The notes under the pieces are model-generated. The model made no database searches and was not told the origin of the DNA. It saw only the letters and a list, made by a program, of their open reading frames with translations. Made by a program: the position numbers and the translations under genes. From assembly GCF_022023855.1 (NCBI RefSeq), contig NZ_CP059450.1:310001-374000 (forward strand): a DNA stretch of 64,000 nt, in the 5' to 3' direction. Position 1 is the stretch's first letter; each line of letters opens with the position of its first letter. Below, piece by piece: positions 16,955 through 24,595 of the stretch. The stretch comes from Azospirillum brasilense (GTDB taxonomy: Bacteria; Pseudomonadota; Alphaproteobacteria; Azospirillales; Azospirillaceae).

Positions 16955-17839
16955 TCACGCCCGATGGCGGCTTCGGGCGGGCTTGCCGTGGGAGGAGCGG
17001 GTGCCCGACAGCACGGCCTTCACCTTGGCCAGATGGTGGCGCGCCTCGGCGCCGAGCTTCAGCGCCACCCCGGTGGACAGCACGTCGATGATCGCCAGAT
17101 GGACGAGGCGGGAGGCCATCGGCGTGTAGATCTCCGCGTCCTCGACCGGGGTGTGGCCGATGGCGACCGACGACACCGCGGCCAGAGGCGAGCCCGGCGC
17201 GGTGATCGCGATCACCGGGATGCCCAAGTCGCGGGCCATCTGCGCCAGTTCCGTCACCATCACGGTGCGCCCGGTGTTGGAGATCGCCAGCAGGACGCCG
17301 CGCGCGCCCAGATTGACCGCCAGCATGCGGACCATCATCGGGTCGGCGCTGGCCTGCGCCGCCATGCCGAAGCGCATGAATTTGTGCGCCGCGTCCTCCG
17401 CCACCACCGCCGAGGCGCCGGTGCCGATGCACAGGATGCTGGAGGCGTCGGCCAGCAGCTCCACGGCGCGGGAGACGGCCGCCATGTCGAGCGCGCCCGC
17501 CGCGTCGTTCAGAGCGGCGGCGGCGGATGAAAAGATTTTTCGCGCGACGGTCGGAGTCTCGTCGTCCGGCGCCACGTCCTGGCTGACGAAGGGGGTGCCG
17601 CGGGCCTGCCCCTCGGCCAGCCGCAGCTTGAAATCGGGAAAGCCGGCGCAGCCGATGCTGCGGCAGAAGCGGACGACGGTCGCCTCGCTGACCCCAGCGG
17701 CCTGGGCCAGCACGGTGATGCTCTGCCCCAGGACCTTCTGCGGCTCGACCAGCACCATCTCGGCGACCTGGGCTTCGGAACGCTTCAGCTCCGGCAGGCG
17801 GCCGCGGATGTGATCGAGGATGTTCACCGGCTGGAGCAT
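16955..17839 (-). CDS. MurR/RpiR-family transcriptional regulator
   Basis: The 294-residue protein has an N-terminal helix-turn-helix of the RpiR type (residues about 1-77; VSEATVVRFCRSIGCAGFPD) and a C-terminal SIS sugar-phosphate-binding domain (about 125-255; CIGTGASAVVAED, ISNTGRTVMVTELA). These regulators sense phosphosugars or related acids and control sugar or sugar-acid catabolism. I start at the ATG at 17839; the longer upstream frame is unsupported. It is divergent from a TRAP transporter operon, with two GAAGA-rich dyads in the spacer, so the transporter is its likely target. The His/Arg-rich tail (SSHGKPARSRHRA) is short and of no known role. Confidence 0.88.
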   Translation of the reverse strand: MLQPVNILDHIRGRLPELKRSEAQVAEMVLVEPQKVLGQSITVLAQAAGVSEATVVRFCRSIGCAGFPDFKLRLAEGQARGTPFVSQDVAPDDETPTVARKIFSSAAAALNDAAGALDMAAVSRAVELLADASSILCIGTGASAVVAEDAAHKFMRFGMAAQASADPMMVRMLAVNLGARGVLLAISNTGRTVMVTELAQMARDLGIPVIAITAPGSPLAAVSSVAIGHTPVEDAEIYTPMASRLVHLAIIDVLSTGVALKLGAEARHHLAKVKAVLSGTRSSHGKPARSRHRA

Positions 17840-18019
17840 CGAAACGGACCGTCCATCCCTAAAAGCGTTTTTGGTCCCCGGCATTCTTGGTCCCGGGGTG
17901 TCTTTGGGCGGCGGACCGTACCACCACCGGCGCGAACGGCATAGCGTGCCCTGGCCCGCGCGGCCGGGTCGTCGCGCCGCTTTCCCTGGGACCAAAGCTA
18001 TGCGTGGCAGGGCGGCTTG

Positions 18020-18089
18020 TGAAGATAATTTTCGTCGCTATGCCGATCGTCTGGCGGTTTTGGTGCCGTTATGAAGAAAATCTTCTTCA
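18020..18089. promoter_or_regulatory. Two dyad sequences between rpiR-like gene and TRAP operon
   Basis: TGAAGAAAATCTTCTTCA (18072-18089) is an 18-bp palindrome with one mismatched pair. A related but weaker sequence, TGAAGATAATTTTCGTC (18020-18036), lies 52 bp to the left, which is five helical turns. RpiR-type proteins commonly bind such TGAA-N-TTCA dyads, so these are candidate operators for control of the TRAP genes and of the regulator itself. Confidence 0.5.
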
Positions 18090-18314
18090 CTCGGTTGCGG
18101 GACTCCTCTATTTTCCGACACAGAAAATTCAAGGTCCCGGCAAGAGACCCCGGCAAGAGACCAAATGGGAGGAACCCCGACCCGCCGCCCGGCCCCGCTG
18201 CCGGTGCGCCGCGCCGCCCGTGCCCTTCCGTGCCGTCTCCTTTCCGCATCCGTCCCCTGCCGCCGCCCTTTCCGCTTGGGTGAGCCCCGCCGCGAGGCGG
18301 GCCGAGGAGTGTGC

Positions 18315-18854
18315 ATGAAGCGCATGGTGGAAGCGCTGGAGATGGTCACCGAATGGATCATGGCGCTGATGCTCGCCGTGATGGTGGCGCTGGTCTTCGG
18401 CAACGTGGTTCTGCGGTACGGCTTCAACAGCGGCATCGTCGCCGCCGAGGAACTGGCCCGCCTGATGTTCGTCTGGCTGGTCTTCCTGGGCGCCACCCTG
18501 GCGCTGCGCCGCAACCAGCATCTCGGGCTGGACATCCTCCAGTCGCGCCTGCCGGTCCGCGTCCGCCGGGCCTGCGCGGTGATCAGCCACCTGCTGATGA
18601 TCTACGCGCTGTGGCTGTTCATCGAGGGAAGCTGGTTCCAGCTTCTGATCGGGATGGAGACGCGCTCCACGGTGCTCAGCTTCCCCATGGCCTTCTACGC
18701 CGCCGCGGGCTTCTTCCCGGCGATCGCCATGGCGCTGACGATCCTCGCCAACCTCTGGCGAATCCTGTCGGGCGACGCGGCGGCGCACATCCCCGGCAAC
18801 GGCGATCCCCACGGCGCCACCGCCCCGCAGGGCGGCGCCATCGCCGAGCATTGA
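18315..18854 (+). CDS. TRAP transporter small permease (DctQ type)
   Basis: The 179-residue protein has four membrane segments and the DctQ-family pattern (NVVLRYGFNSGIVAAEELAR, then MFVWLVFLGATLALRRNQHL). In TRAP transporters this subunit pairs with the large permease to import organic acids, using the sodium or proton gradient and a periplasmic binding protein. CGAGGAG sits six bases before the ATG at 18315. The large permease and binding protein genes follow on the same strand. The C-terminal 25 residues are His/Gly-rich and polar, with no clear role. Confidence 0.92.
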   Translation: MKRMVEALEMVTEWIMALMLAVMVALVFGNVVLRYGFNSGIVAAEELARLMFVWLVFLGATLALRRNQHLGLDILQSRLPVRVRRACAVISHLLMIYALWLFIEGSWFQLLIGMETRSTVLSFPMAFYAAAGFFPAIAMALTILANLWRILSGDAAAHIPGNGDPHGATAPQGGAIAEH

Positions 18855-18888
18855 CACCGTCCGGCCTTCTGAAAGCGGAGCCCGTTCC

Positions 18889-20169
18889 ATGGCCCTTGCG
18901 GTCTTCCTCTCCTCGCTGTTCGGCCTGATGCTGCTCGGCATGCCCATCGCCTTCGCCCTGATGCTGACGGGCGTGGCGCTGATGGTGCATCTCGACTTCT
19001 TCGACGCCCAGCTCGTCGCCCAGAACATGCTGAGCGGCGCCGACAACTACCCGCTGATGGCGGTGCCCTTCTTCATCCTGGCCGGCGAGCTGATGAACGC
19101 CGGCGGCATCTCGCAGCGGATCATCAACCTCGCGGTCAGCCTCGTCGGGCACATCCGCGGCGGCCTGGGCTACGTGACCATTGGCGCGTCGGTGATGCTG
19201 GCCAGCCTGTCCGGCTCGGCCATCGCCGACACGGCGGCGCTCGCCACGCTGCTGATTCCGATGATGCGCGACAACGGATACCCGGTGCCGCGCTCCGCCG
19301 GCCTGATTGCGTCGGGCGGCATCATCGCCCCGATCATCCCGCCCAGCATGCCCTTCATCATCTTCGGCGTGACCACCAACACCTCGATCAGCGGCCTGTT
19401 CATGGCCGGCATCGTACCCGGCCTGCTGATGGGCGCCGGTCTGGTCATCACCTGGATGTTCGTGGTGCGCGGCATGACCGTGAAGCTGCAGCCCAAGGCG
19501 AGCTGGGGCGAGCGCCGCACCGCGCTGGTCGAGGGCGTCTGGGCGCTGGCCCTGCCGGTCATCATCATCGGCGGCCTGCGCGGCGGCATCTTCACCCCGA
19601 CCGAGGCCGCGGTGGTCGCCGCCGTCTATTCGCTTGTCGTGGCGCTGTTCGTCTACCGGCAGGTGACGCTGAAGGATCTGGTGCCGCTGCTGGTCCAGGC
19701 CGCGCGCACCACCAGCACGGTGATGTTCCTGTGCGCGGCGGCGCTGGTGTCGTCCTACATGGTGACGCTGGCCGACCTGCCGCAGCAGATGAACGAGATG
19801 CTGTCGCCGCTGCTGGAGCATCCGAAGCTGCTGATGGTCGCTATCACGCTGCTGCTGCTGGCCGTCGGCACGGTGATGGACCTGACGCCGACGATTCTGG
19901 TGCTCGGCCCCGTGCTGACCCCGCTGGCGGCGGCGGCGGGCATCGACCCGACCTATTTCGGCGTGATGTTCGTCCTGACCGGCACGCTGGGCCTGATCCA
20001 TCCGCCGGTCTGCACGGTGCTGAACGTGGTGTGCGGCGTCGCCCGCATCTCGCTGGAAAGCGCCACGCGCGGCATCTGGCCGTTCCTGCTGACCTACCTG
20101 ATTCTGCTGAGCCTGCTGATCGCCGTCCCGGAGATCGTCACGGCCCCGCTGACTCTGTTCCGCCATTAA
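18889..20169 (+). CDS. TRAP transporter large permease (DctM type)
   Basis: The 426-residue protein is the main membrane subunit of the TRAP transporter, with about twelve hydrophobic segments. The family motifs are visible in the stretch starting LLGMPIAFALMLTGVALM, in PFFILAGELMNAGGIS, and in the twice-repeated GSAIADTAA / GGIIAPIIPPSMPF pattern that binds cations in the elevator domain. It begins 34 bases after the small permease, with GCGGAG before the ATG. The length is standard. The substrate is set by the binding protein encoded next. Confidence 0.94.
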   Translation: MALAVFLSSLFGLMLLGMPIAFALMLTGVALMVHLDFFDAQLVAQNMLSGADNYPLMAVPFFILAGELMNAGGISQRIINLAVSLVGHIRGGLGYVTIGASVMLASLSGSAIADTAALATLLIPMMRDNGYPVPRSAGLIASGGIIAPIIPPSMPFIIFGVTTNTSISGLFMAGIVPGLLMGAGLVITWMFVVRGMTVKLQPKASWGERRTALVEGVWALALPVIIIGGLRGGIFTPTEAAVVAAVYSLVVALFVYRQVTLKDLVPLLVQAARTTSTVMFLCAAALVSSYMVTLADLPQQMNEMLSPLLEHPKLLMVAITLLLLAVGTVMDLTPTILVLGPVLTPLAAAAGIDPTYFGVMFVLTGTLGLIHPPVCTVLNVVCGVARISLESATRGIWPFLLTYLILLSLLIAVPEIVTAPLTLFRH

Positions 20170-20199
20170 TCACAACACGCTACAGGGAAGAACCGACCC

Positions 20200-21213
20200 A
20201 TGAAGCTGCTCCGTTCCGTCCTTCTGGCGACCGGCCTCGCCGCCGCCATCCTCGCCCCCGTCGCCGCCTCCGCCCAGGACATCAAGCCGCGCCTGATCCG
20301 CTTCGGCTACGGTCTGTCGGAGAGCAGCAACCAGGGCCGCGCCGTGAAGTTCTTCGTCGAGGAGATGTCCAAGCGTTCCGGCGGCAAGCTGAAGGTCAAG
20401 GGCTTCGCCGACGCCAGCCTGGGCAGCGACATCCAGATGCAGAACGCCCTGATCGGCGGCGCGCAGGAGATGATGGTCGGCTCGACCGCCACGCTGGTCG
20501 GCATCGTCAAGGACTTCGCCGTCTTCGATCTGCCCTTCCTGTTCAACAACGAGCAGGAGGCCGACGCCGTGTTCGACGGCCCGTTCGGCCAGAAGCTGGC
20601 GGCCAAGTTGAACGAGAAGGGCCTCGTCGGCCTCGTCTATTGGGAGAACGGCTTCCGCAATCTGACCAACAGCAAGCGCCCGGTCGAGAAGGTCGAGGAC
20701 CTGAAGGGCATCAAGCTGCGCGTCATGCAGAACCCGGTCTACATCGACATGTTCAACGGCTTTGGCGCCAACGCCGTGCCGCTGTCCTTCTCCGAGCTGT
20801 TCACCGCCATGGAGACGGGCACCGTGGACGGCCAGGAGAACCCGGTCACCACCATCCAGTCCTCGAAGTTCTACGAGGTCCAGAAGTACCTGACCATTTC
20901 CAAGCACGTCTACAGCCCGTGGATCGTCCTGGCCTCCAAGCGCTGGTACGACGGTCTGTCGAACGACGAGCGCAAGATCATCAACGAGGCCGCCGTCGCC
21001 TCGCGCGATTTCGAGCGCAAGGACAGCCGCGAGGCGTCGAAGCAGAGCATCGCCTACCTCAAGGACAAGGGCATGCAGATCAACGAGCTGAGCGACGCCG
21101 AGCTGGGCCGCATGCGTGAGATGGTCAAGCCGGCCATGGACAAGTTCGCCGCCGACGGCGGCGCCGACCTGCTGAACGAGCTGCAGGGCGAGATCAACAA
21201 GGTCCGCAAGTAA
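20200..21213 (+). CDS. TRAP transporter periplasmic binding protein (DctP type)
   Basis: The 337-residue protein has a signal peptide (cleavage near ASAQD, residue about 27) and the DctP fold. The substrate-clamping arginine is expected in the KLRVMQNPVYIDMFNGFGA region (about 170-190), and the family segment GTVDGQENPVTTIQSSKFYE is near 208-227. It captures a carboxylated solute in the periplasm for the two permeases encoded upstream. AGGGAAG precedes the ATG. The RpiR regulator next to the operon suggests a sugar acid or keto-sugar acid as ligand, but this is an inference. A GC-rich hairpin closes the operon. Confidence 0.93.
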   Translation: MKLLRSVLLATGLAAAILAPVAASAQDIKPRLIRFGYGLSESSNQGRAVKFFVEEMSKRSGGKLKVKGFADASLGSDIQMQNALIGGAQEMMVGSTATLVGIVKDFAVFDLPFLFNNEQEADAVFDGPFGQKLAAKLNEKGLVGLVYWENGFRNLTNSKRPVEKVEDLKGIKLRVMQNPVYIDMFNGFGANAVPLSFSELFTAMETGTVDGQENPVTTIQSSKFYEVQKYLTISKHVYSPWIVLASKRWYDGLSNDERKIINEAAVASRDFERKDSREASKQSIAYLKDKGMQINELSDAELGRMREMVKPAMDKFAADGGADLLNELQGEINKVRK

Positions 21214-21224
21214 GGTCTCTGGTT

Positions 21225-21256
21225 CCCTCTCCCGCCCACGGCGGGAGAGGGGCTTT
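21225..21256 (+). terminator. Hairpin ending the TRAP operon
   Basis: A perfect 12-bp inverted repeat CCCTCTCCCGCC / GGCGGGAGAGGG with a 3-base loop lies 12 bases after the binding-protein stop, followed by GCTTT. It may also serve the convergent gene that ends at 21266. Confidence 0.75.
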
Positions 21257-21265
21257 CCACCTTCT

Positions 21266-22537
21266 TTACTTCACCCGCTCACCGGTGAACGGGTTCCAGC
21301 CCACCGCGGCCAGGACCGTCCAGGCCGTCACCGCCAAGTGGGGGCGGCGGTAGTAGCGGAAATCGTCCGTGGTGCTGTCCGGCCCGATGGCGAGGCCGGT
21401 GGTGATGCTGTCTTCGCGCGTCGCCCAGACATGGCCGCCGCGGCTGACCTCCTTGCCGACCTCGGCCAGAAGCCGCTGTGCCTCATCGGACCGGCCCAGG
21501 AGGCGGTAGACCAGCGCGGCCTGGGCCGTGCCCTCCACCCACATGCCGTCGCGGTCGTCGTTGAAGTCGAAACCGCCGTCGACCCCGTGGGCCTTCTCCG
21601 CATAATCCAGTGCCGCCCGCCACGCCTCCGGCGCGCCGCGCAGCAGCAGCGGCCAGAGCTGGGCGTCCAGACCGGACGTGGCCCGGTTGACCGTCACCCC
21701 GTCCGGCGCTGTGCCGGTGGGGAAATGCCCGCCGCCGTCCGCCCACATGCGGTCGAGGAAGCCGCGCGCCGCCTTCTCCGGCCCGGCCCAGTCGCCGGCC
21801 GTGCCGCTGCGCTCCAGCCAGCCGAACAGGGCGACGAGGTCGGTGTTGTGCTCCGTCGCCTTCCAGGTCAGGGCCTGCGGCTTGTCGTCGAAGCCCTGGA
21901 CGCCACCGTTGAAGCCGCCCGGCCCGCGCGGGTCGGCGGTGTTGGCCACCACCCAGCGGGCCAGTTCCGCGGCGCCGTTGCGGAAGCGATCCTCGCCCGT
22001 CGCCTCGCCCAGAGTCATCAGGGCCAGCCCCGCCCAGGCGACGTTGCCGGTGGCGGAGCCGACCTGATAGGCGTCCTCGAACCAGCGGTTGGCGGTGACG
22101 TCCCACCAGCCGTTGGGCGGGATCGGCTTCTGGGTCTGGGCGCCGGCGCGGTAGGTGTTGCGCAGCCGCCCCTGGCGCCGCGCCCGGTCCAGCGTGGCGG
22201 CGGAGAGCAGCGATTCGCCGATGCGCAGCGCCGGCTCCGTCTTGCCGCAGGCCACCAGGGCGATGACGGCCAGCGCGTTGTCGTAGGTGAAGGCGGCCTC
22301 GCGCAGCGGCAGCTCCGACGTCTGGCCGACGCCGAAGCTGCTGTCGTAGCTGCGCAGGAACACCGGGCCGGAGCCGGAAATCTCCGCCACCCGCGACACC
22401 AGCGTGCCGCAGGTCTTCCCGGCCAGCGCCGCCGCGCCATCCTCGGCCCGTGCGGCGTTGGACGCGACCCCGGAGGCCACCAGGGTGCCGACACCGGCGG
22501 CGAGCAGCCACGCGGCCAGACGGCTTTTTCGCTTCAT
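21266..22537 (-). CDS. Secreted protein resembling alpha/alpha-toroid (six-hairpin) glycosidases
   Basis: The 423-residue product has a signal peptide (about 1-31, cleavage after NAARA) and a repeating helical-hairpin pattern with many Trp and aromatic-Gly motifs (RWFEDAYQVGSATGNVAWAG, GHFPTGTAPDGVTVNRATSG, WVEGTAQAALVYRLLG). This looks like the alpha/alpha toroid of glycoside hydrolases or N-acylglucosamine-2-epimerase-like proteins, but I cannot assign a family or catalytic residues. GGGAG lies eight bases before the ATG at 22537. It is followed on the same strand, 32 bases upstream, by a fumarylacetoacetate-hydrolase-type gene, and converges with the TRAP operon. A role in oligosaccharide use is possible. 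Confidence 0.6.
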   Translation of the reverse strand: MKRKSRLAAWLLAAGVGTLVASGVASNAARAEDGAAALAGKTCGTLVSRVAEISGSGPVFLRSYDSSFGVGQTSELPLREAAFTYDNALAVIALVACGKTEPALRIGESLLSAATLDRARRQGRLRNTYRAGAQTQKPIPPNGWWDVTANRWFEDAYQVGSATGNVAWAGLALMTLGEATGEDRFRNGAAELARWVVANTADPRGPGGFNGGVQGFDDKPQALTWKATEHNTDLVALFGWLERSGTAGDWAGPEKAARGFLDRMWADGGGHFPTGTAPDGVTVNRATSGLDAQLWPLLLRGAPEAWRAALDYAEKAHGVDGGFDFNDDRDGMWVEGTAQAALVYRLLGRSDEAQRLLAEVGKEVSRGGHVWATREDSITTGLAIGPDSTTDDFRYYRRPHLAVTAWTVLAAVGWNPFTGERVK

Positions 22538-22569
22538 CGAAGACACTCCCATTCCGGTCCCGGCGCCGC

Positions 22570-23421
22570 TCAGCCTTCGAAGGCGCGGACGGACTGGCGC
22601 TGCTCGCCCAGCCCTTCGACGCCTAGGCGCATGGTCTGGCCGGGCTGGAGCCAGGGATGGTTCGGTCCTCGCCCCAGCGCCACGCCCTGCGGGGTGCCGG
22701 TGGCGATGACGTCGCCCGGCAGCAGGGTCATGAAGCGGCTGATGTAGGACACGATCTCGGCGACGCCGAAGATCATGTCGGCGGTCGTGCTGTCCTGCAT
22801 CGGCTGGCCATCGACTTCCAGCCACAGGCGCAGCGCCTGCGGGTCGGGCACCTCGTCGCGGGTGACCATCCAAGGGCCGATCGGGCAGAAGCTGTCGGCG
22901 CTCTTGCCCTTCACCCACTGGCCGGTGCTCTCGGTCTGGAAGGCGCGCTCCGACACGTCGTTGAGGACGCAATAGCCGGCGATGTGGTCGAAGGCGTCGG
23001 CCTGATCGACGTAGCGGGCGGTGCGCCCGATGACGATGCCGAGTTCGACCTCCCAGTCGAGTTTGGTGGCACCCCGCGGCATCTGGACCGGGTCGTTGGG
23101 GCCGCAGATGGCGGTGGTCGCCTTCATGAACAGCACCGGCTCCACCGGCTCGGGCAGGCCGGATTCGGCGGCGTGGGCACGGTAGTTCAGCCCGACGCAG
23201 ACCACCTTGGACACCCCGGTGACGCAGGGGCCGAGCCGGGTCCCGTCCGGCACCTGGGCCAGCCGGTCGGTGTCGAGCGTGCGCAGATGGGCCAGACCGT
23301 CTTCGGTCAGGGTGGCCGGGCCGATGTCCGACACCACGCCCGACAGGTCGCGGATCACGCCGTTGCGGTCCAGAAGGCCCGGACGCTCATAGCCCGGCGG
23401 GCCGAATCGCAGAAGTTTCAT
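22570..23421 (-). CDS. Fumarylacetoacetate hydrolase-family protein
   Basis: The 283-residue protein has the FAH C-terminal domain. The metal-binding acidic residues are seen in KLDWEVELGIVIGRTARYV, and the family segment LLPGDVIATGTPQGVALGRG is near residues 235-255. Members cleave C-C bonds of, or decarboxylate or hydrate, 2-oxo acids, for example acylpyruvates, oxaloacetate or 2-keto-3-deoxy-fuconate-type sugar acids. The short N-terminal domain is like FAHD1/UGL-type enzymes. Its position next to the RpiR-TRAP cluster would suit a keto-sugar-acid route, but the activity is not determined by sequence alone. Confidence 0.9.
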   Translation of the reverse strand: MKLLRFGPPGYERPGLLDRNGVIRDLSGVVSDIGPATLTEDGLAHLRTLDTDRLAQVPDGTRLGPCVTGVSKVVCVGLNYRAHAAESGLPEPVEPVLFMKATTAICGPNDPVQMPRGATKLDWEVELGIVIGRTARYVDQADAFDHIAGYCVLNDVSERAFQTESTGQWVKGKSADSFCPIGPWMVTRDEVPDPQALRLWLEVDGQPMQDSTTADMIFGVAEIVSYISRFMTLLPGDVIATGTPQGVALGRGPNHPWLQPGQTMRLGVEGLGEQRQSVRAFEG

Positions 23422-23577
23422 CAGGCTAAACCCTTCCCGTTCCCGAAGGTTGAGCCGCGCCTCTCCTCCGGTGAGTGCTGTCCGGTCCCGGCCGAAGCCG
23501 GAAAGGGGCTGTTCCGTCGCGGTCCGGTCTGGTGTACCCTTTTTTCAGCCCATGGGGAAACCAGACGGGAGGCGGAT

Positions 23578-24036
23578 ATGCCGGTGTGGCGCCGTTACCT
23601 CGTGAAGGAGTCGACCGGGCGGCTGGTCGAGCTGCCGAGCCGCCAGTACGACCGCGCCGACGACGGCACGGCCCCGATCCCCGACTACGCCGGTCGTTGC
23701 GTTGAACTGGTGTCGGCGGTGCTGGTCGGCAAGCAGGGCGCCACGCCCACGGTGACCGAGGTCGCTTTCACCAAGCTGTATTTCGACCAGTCGGGATTCG
23801 TGGACGCCGCCAAGCGGGAGCGGATGATCCGCCTGATGCTGGAAAGCTGCGCCGACCGGCGCGGCCGCAAGCCCGCCCGGCGGACGGGGTGTACCGACTG
23901 CAACGCCCTGGCGGAGCGCGCCGACGCCGCGCGCAGCGAGCTGATGCGCGACTTCGAATGGGCCCCGGCGCCGGCGGAGGTCACCGCCGCGCTGTTCGTC
24001 CTGGGACCGCCCCACAGCGCAGCGCCGTTGCACTGA
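23578..24036 (+). CDS. Hypothetical protein, 152 aa
   Basis: The protein begins MPVWRRYLVKESTGRLVELP, and an ordered region runs to about residue 95 (VTEVAFTKLYFDQSGFVDAA). A Cys/Arg-rich stretch follows (ESCADRRGRKPARRTGCTDC, residues about 90-110) that could bind a metal through three cysteines. GGGAGGCGG lies just before the ATG at 23578, and this start is far better than the longer open frame to the left. No family is recognised. It reads the same way as a small membrane protein gene 104 bases downstream. Confidence 0.65.
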   Translation: MPVWRRYLVKESTGRLVELPSRQYDRADDGTAPIPDYAGRCVELVSAVLVGKQGATPTVTEVAFTKLYFDQSGFVDAAKRERMIRLMLESCADRRGRKPARRTGCTDCNALAERADAARSELMRDFEWAPAPAEVTAALFVLGPPHSAAPLH

Positions 24037-24140
24037 CACCCACTTTTGCCCGCCTCCTCCTCGAAAAGTCACATCCACCAGCCTCTTCCCCCGTGTGCGG
24101 CCGCCCCCATATGGCTTCTGGCACAGGAGGAGGAGCCCCG

Positions 24141-24473
24141 ATGCATCGCCGCGCCACCATCCGCCGTTCGCTGCTTGCCCGGCCCAAGTTTGACAAGCCC
24201 ACGCTTGCCCGTGTCCGGCAACTGGCACTGATCGGCACGGGGTGGAGCCTGATCGGTCTGGGCGCGTTGATGTCGCCGTTGCCGGGACCATTCGGCTTTC
24301 CGGTGGCCCTTGCCGGTGGGGTGATCCTGCTGCGCAACTCGGCGGACGCCCGCCGCCTGTTCGTTCGGCTGAAACGTCGTCATCCCCGGCTGCTCGGCCC
24401 CGTCGAGCGTATCCGCGTGAAGCTGCGCCATCGTCGCAACGCGGCCAAGGCCAAGGCAGCCGCCACCGCCTGA
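24141..24473 (+). CDS. PGPGW-type small membrane protein
   Basis: The 110-residue protein has two hydrophobic segments separated by SPLPGPFGFPVALAGGVILL, which matches the PGPGW family of putative transmembrane proteins. The C-terminal 40 residues are strongly basic (KRRHPRLLGPVERIRVKLRH) and should face the cytoplasm. GGAGGAGG lies a few bases before the ATG at 24141. Family members have no known function. The gene converges on topA. Confidence 0.75.
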   Translation: MHRRATIRRSLLARPKFDKPTLARVRQLALIGTGWSLIGLGALMSPLPGPFGFPVALAGGVILLRNSADARRLFVRLKRRHPRLLGPVERIRVKLRHRRNAAKAKAAATA

Positions 24474-24546
24474 CGGGACTGCACGGTCGTTGGTCGAGCC
24501 GTCGTTCTTCCCGTGATCAGTTTTGAACGGACCTGCGCGCGTCTGT

Positions 24547-24573
24547 CGGTGGGCAACCGCGAAGCGCCCACCG
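24547..24573. terminator. Stem-loop between convergent genes (PGPGW-type gene and topA)
   Basis: A perfect 8-bp repeat CGGTGGGC / GCCCACCG with an 11-base loop lies in the 122-bp spacer between convergent genes. It has no T-run, so it is a probable weak or bidirectional terminator. Confidence 0.5.
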
Positions 24574-24595
24574 GGATCCGGTCCGTAGCCCGCGG

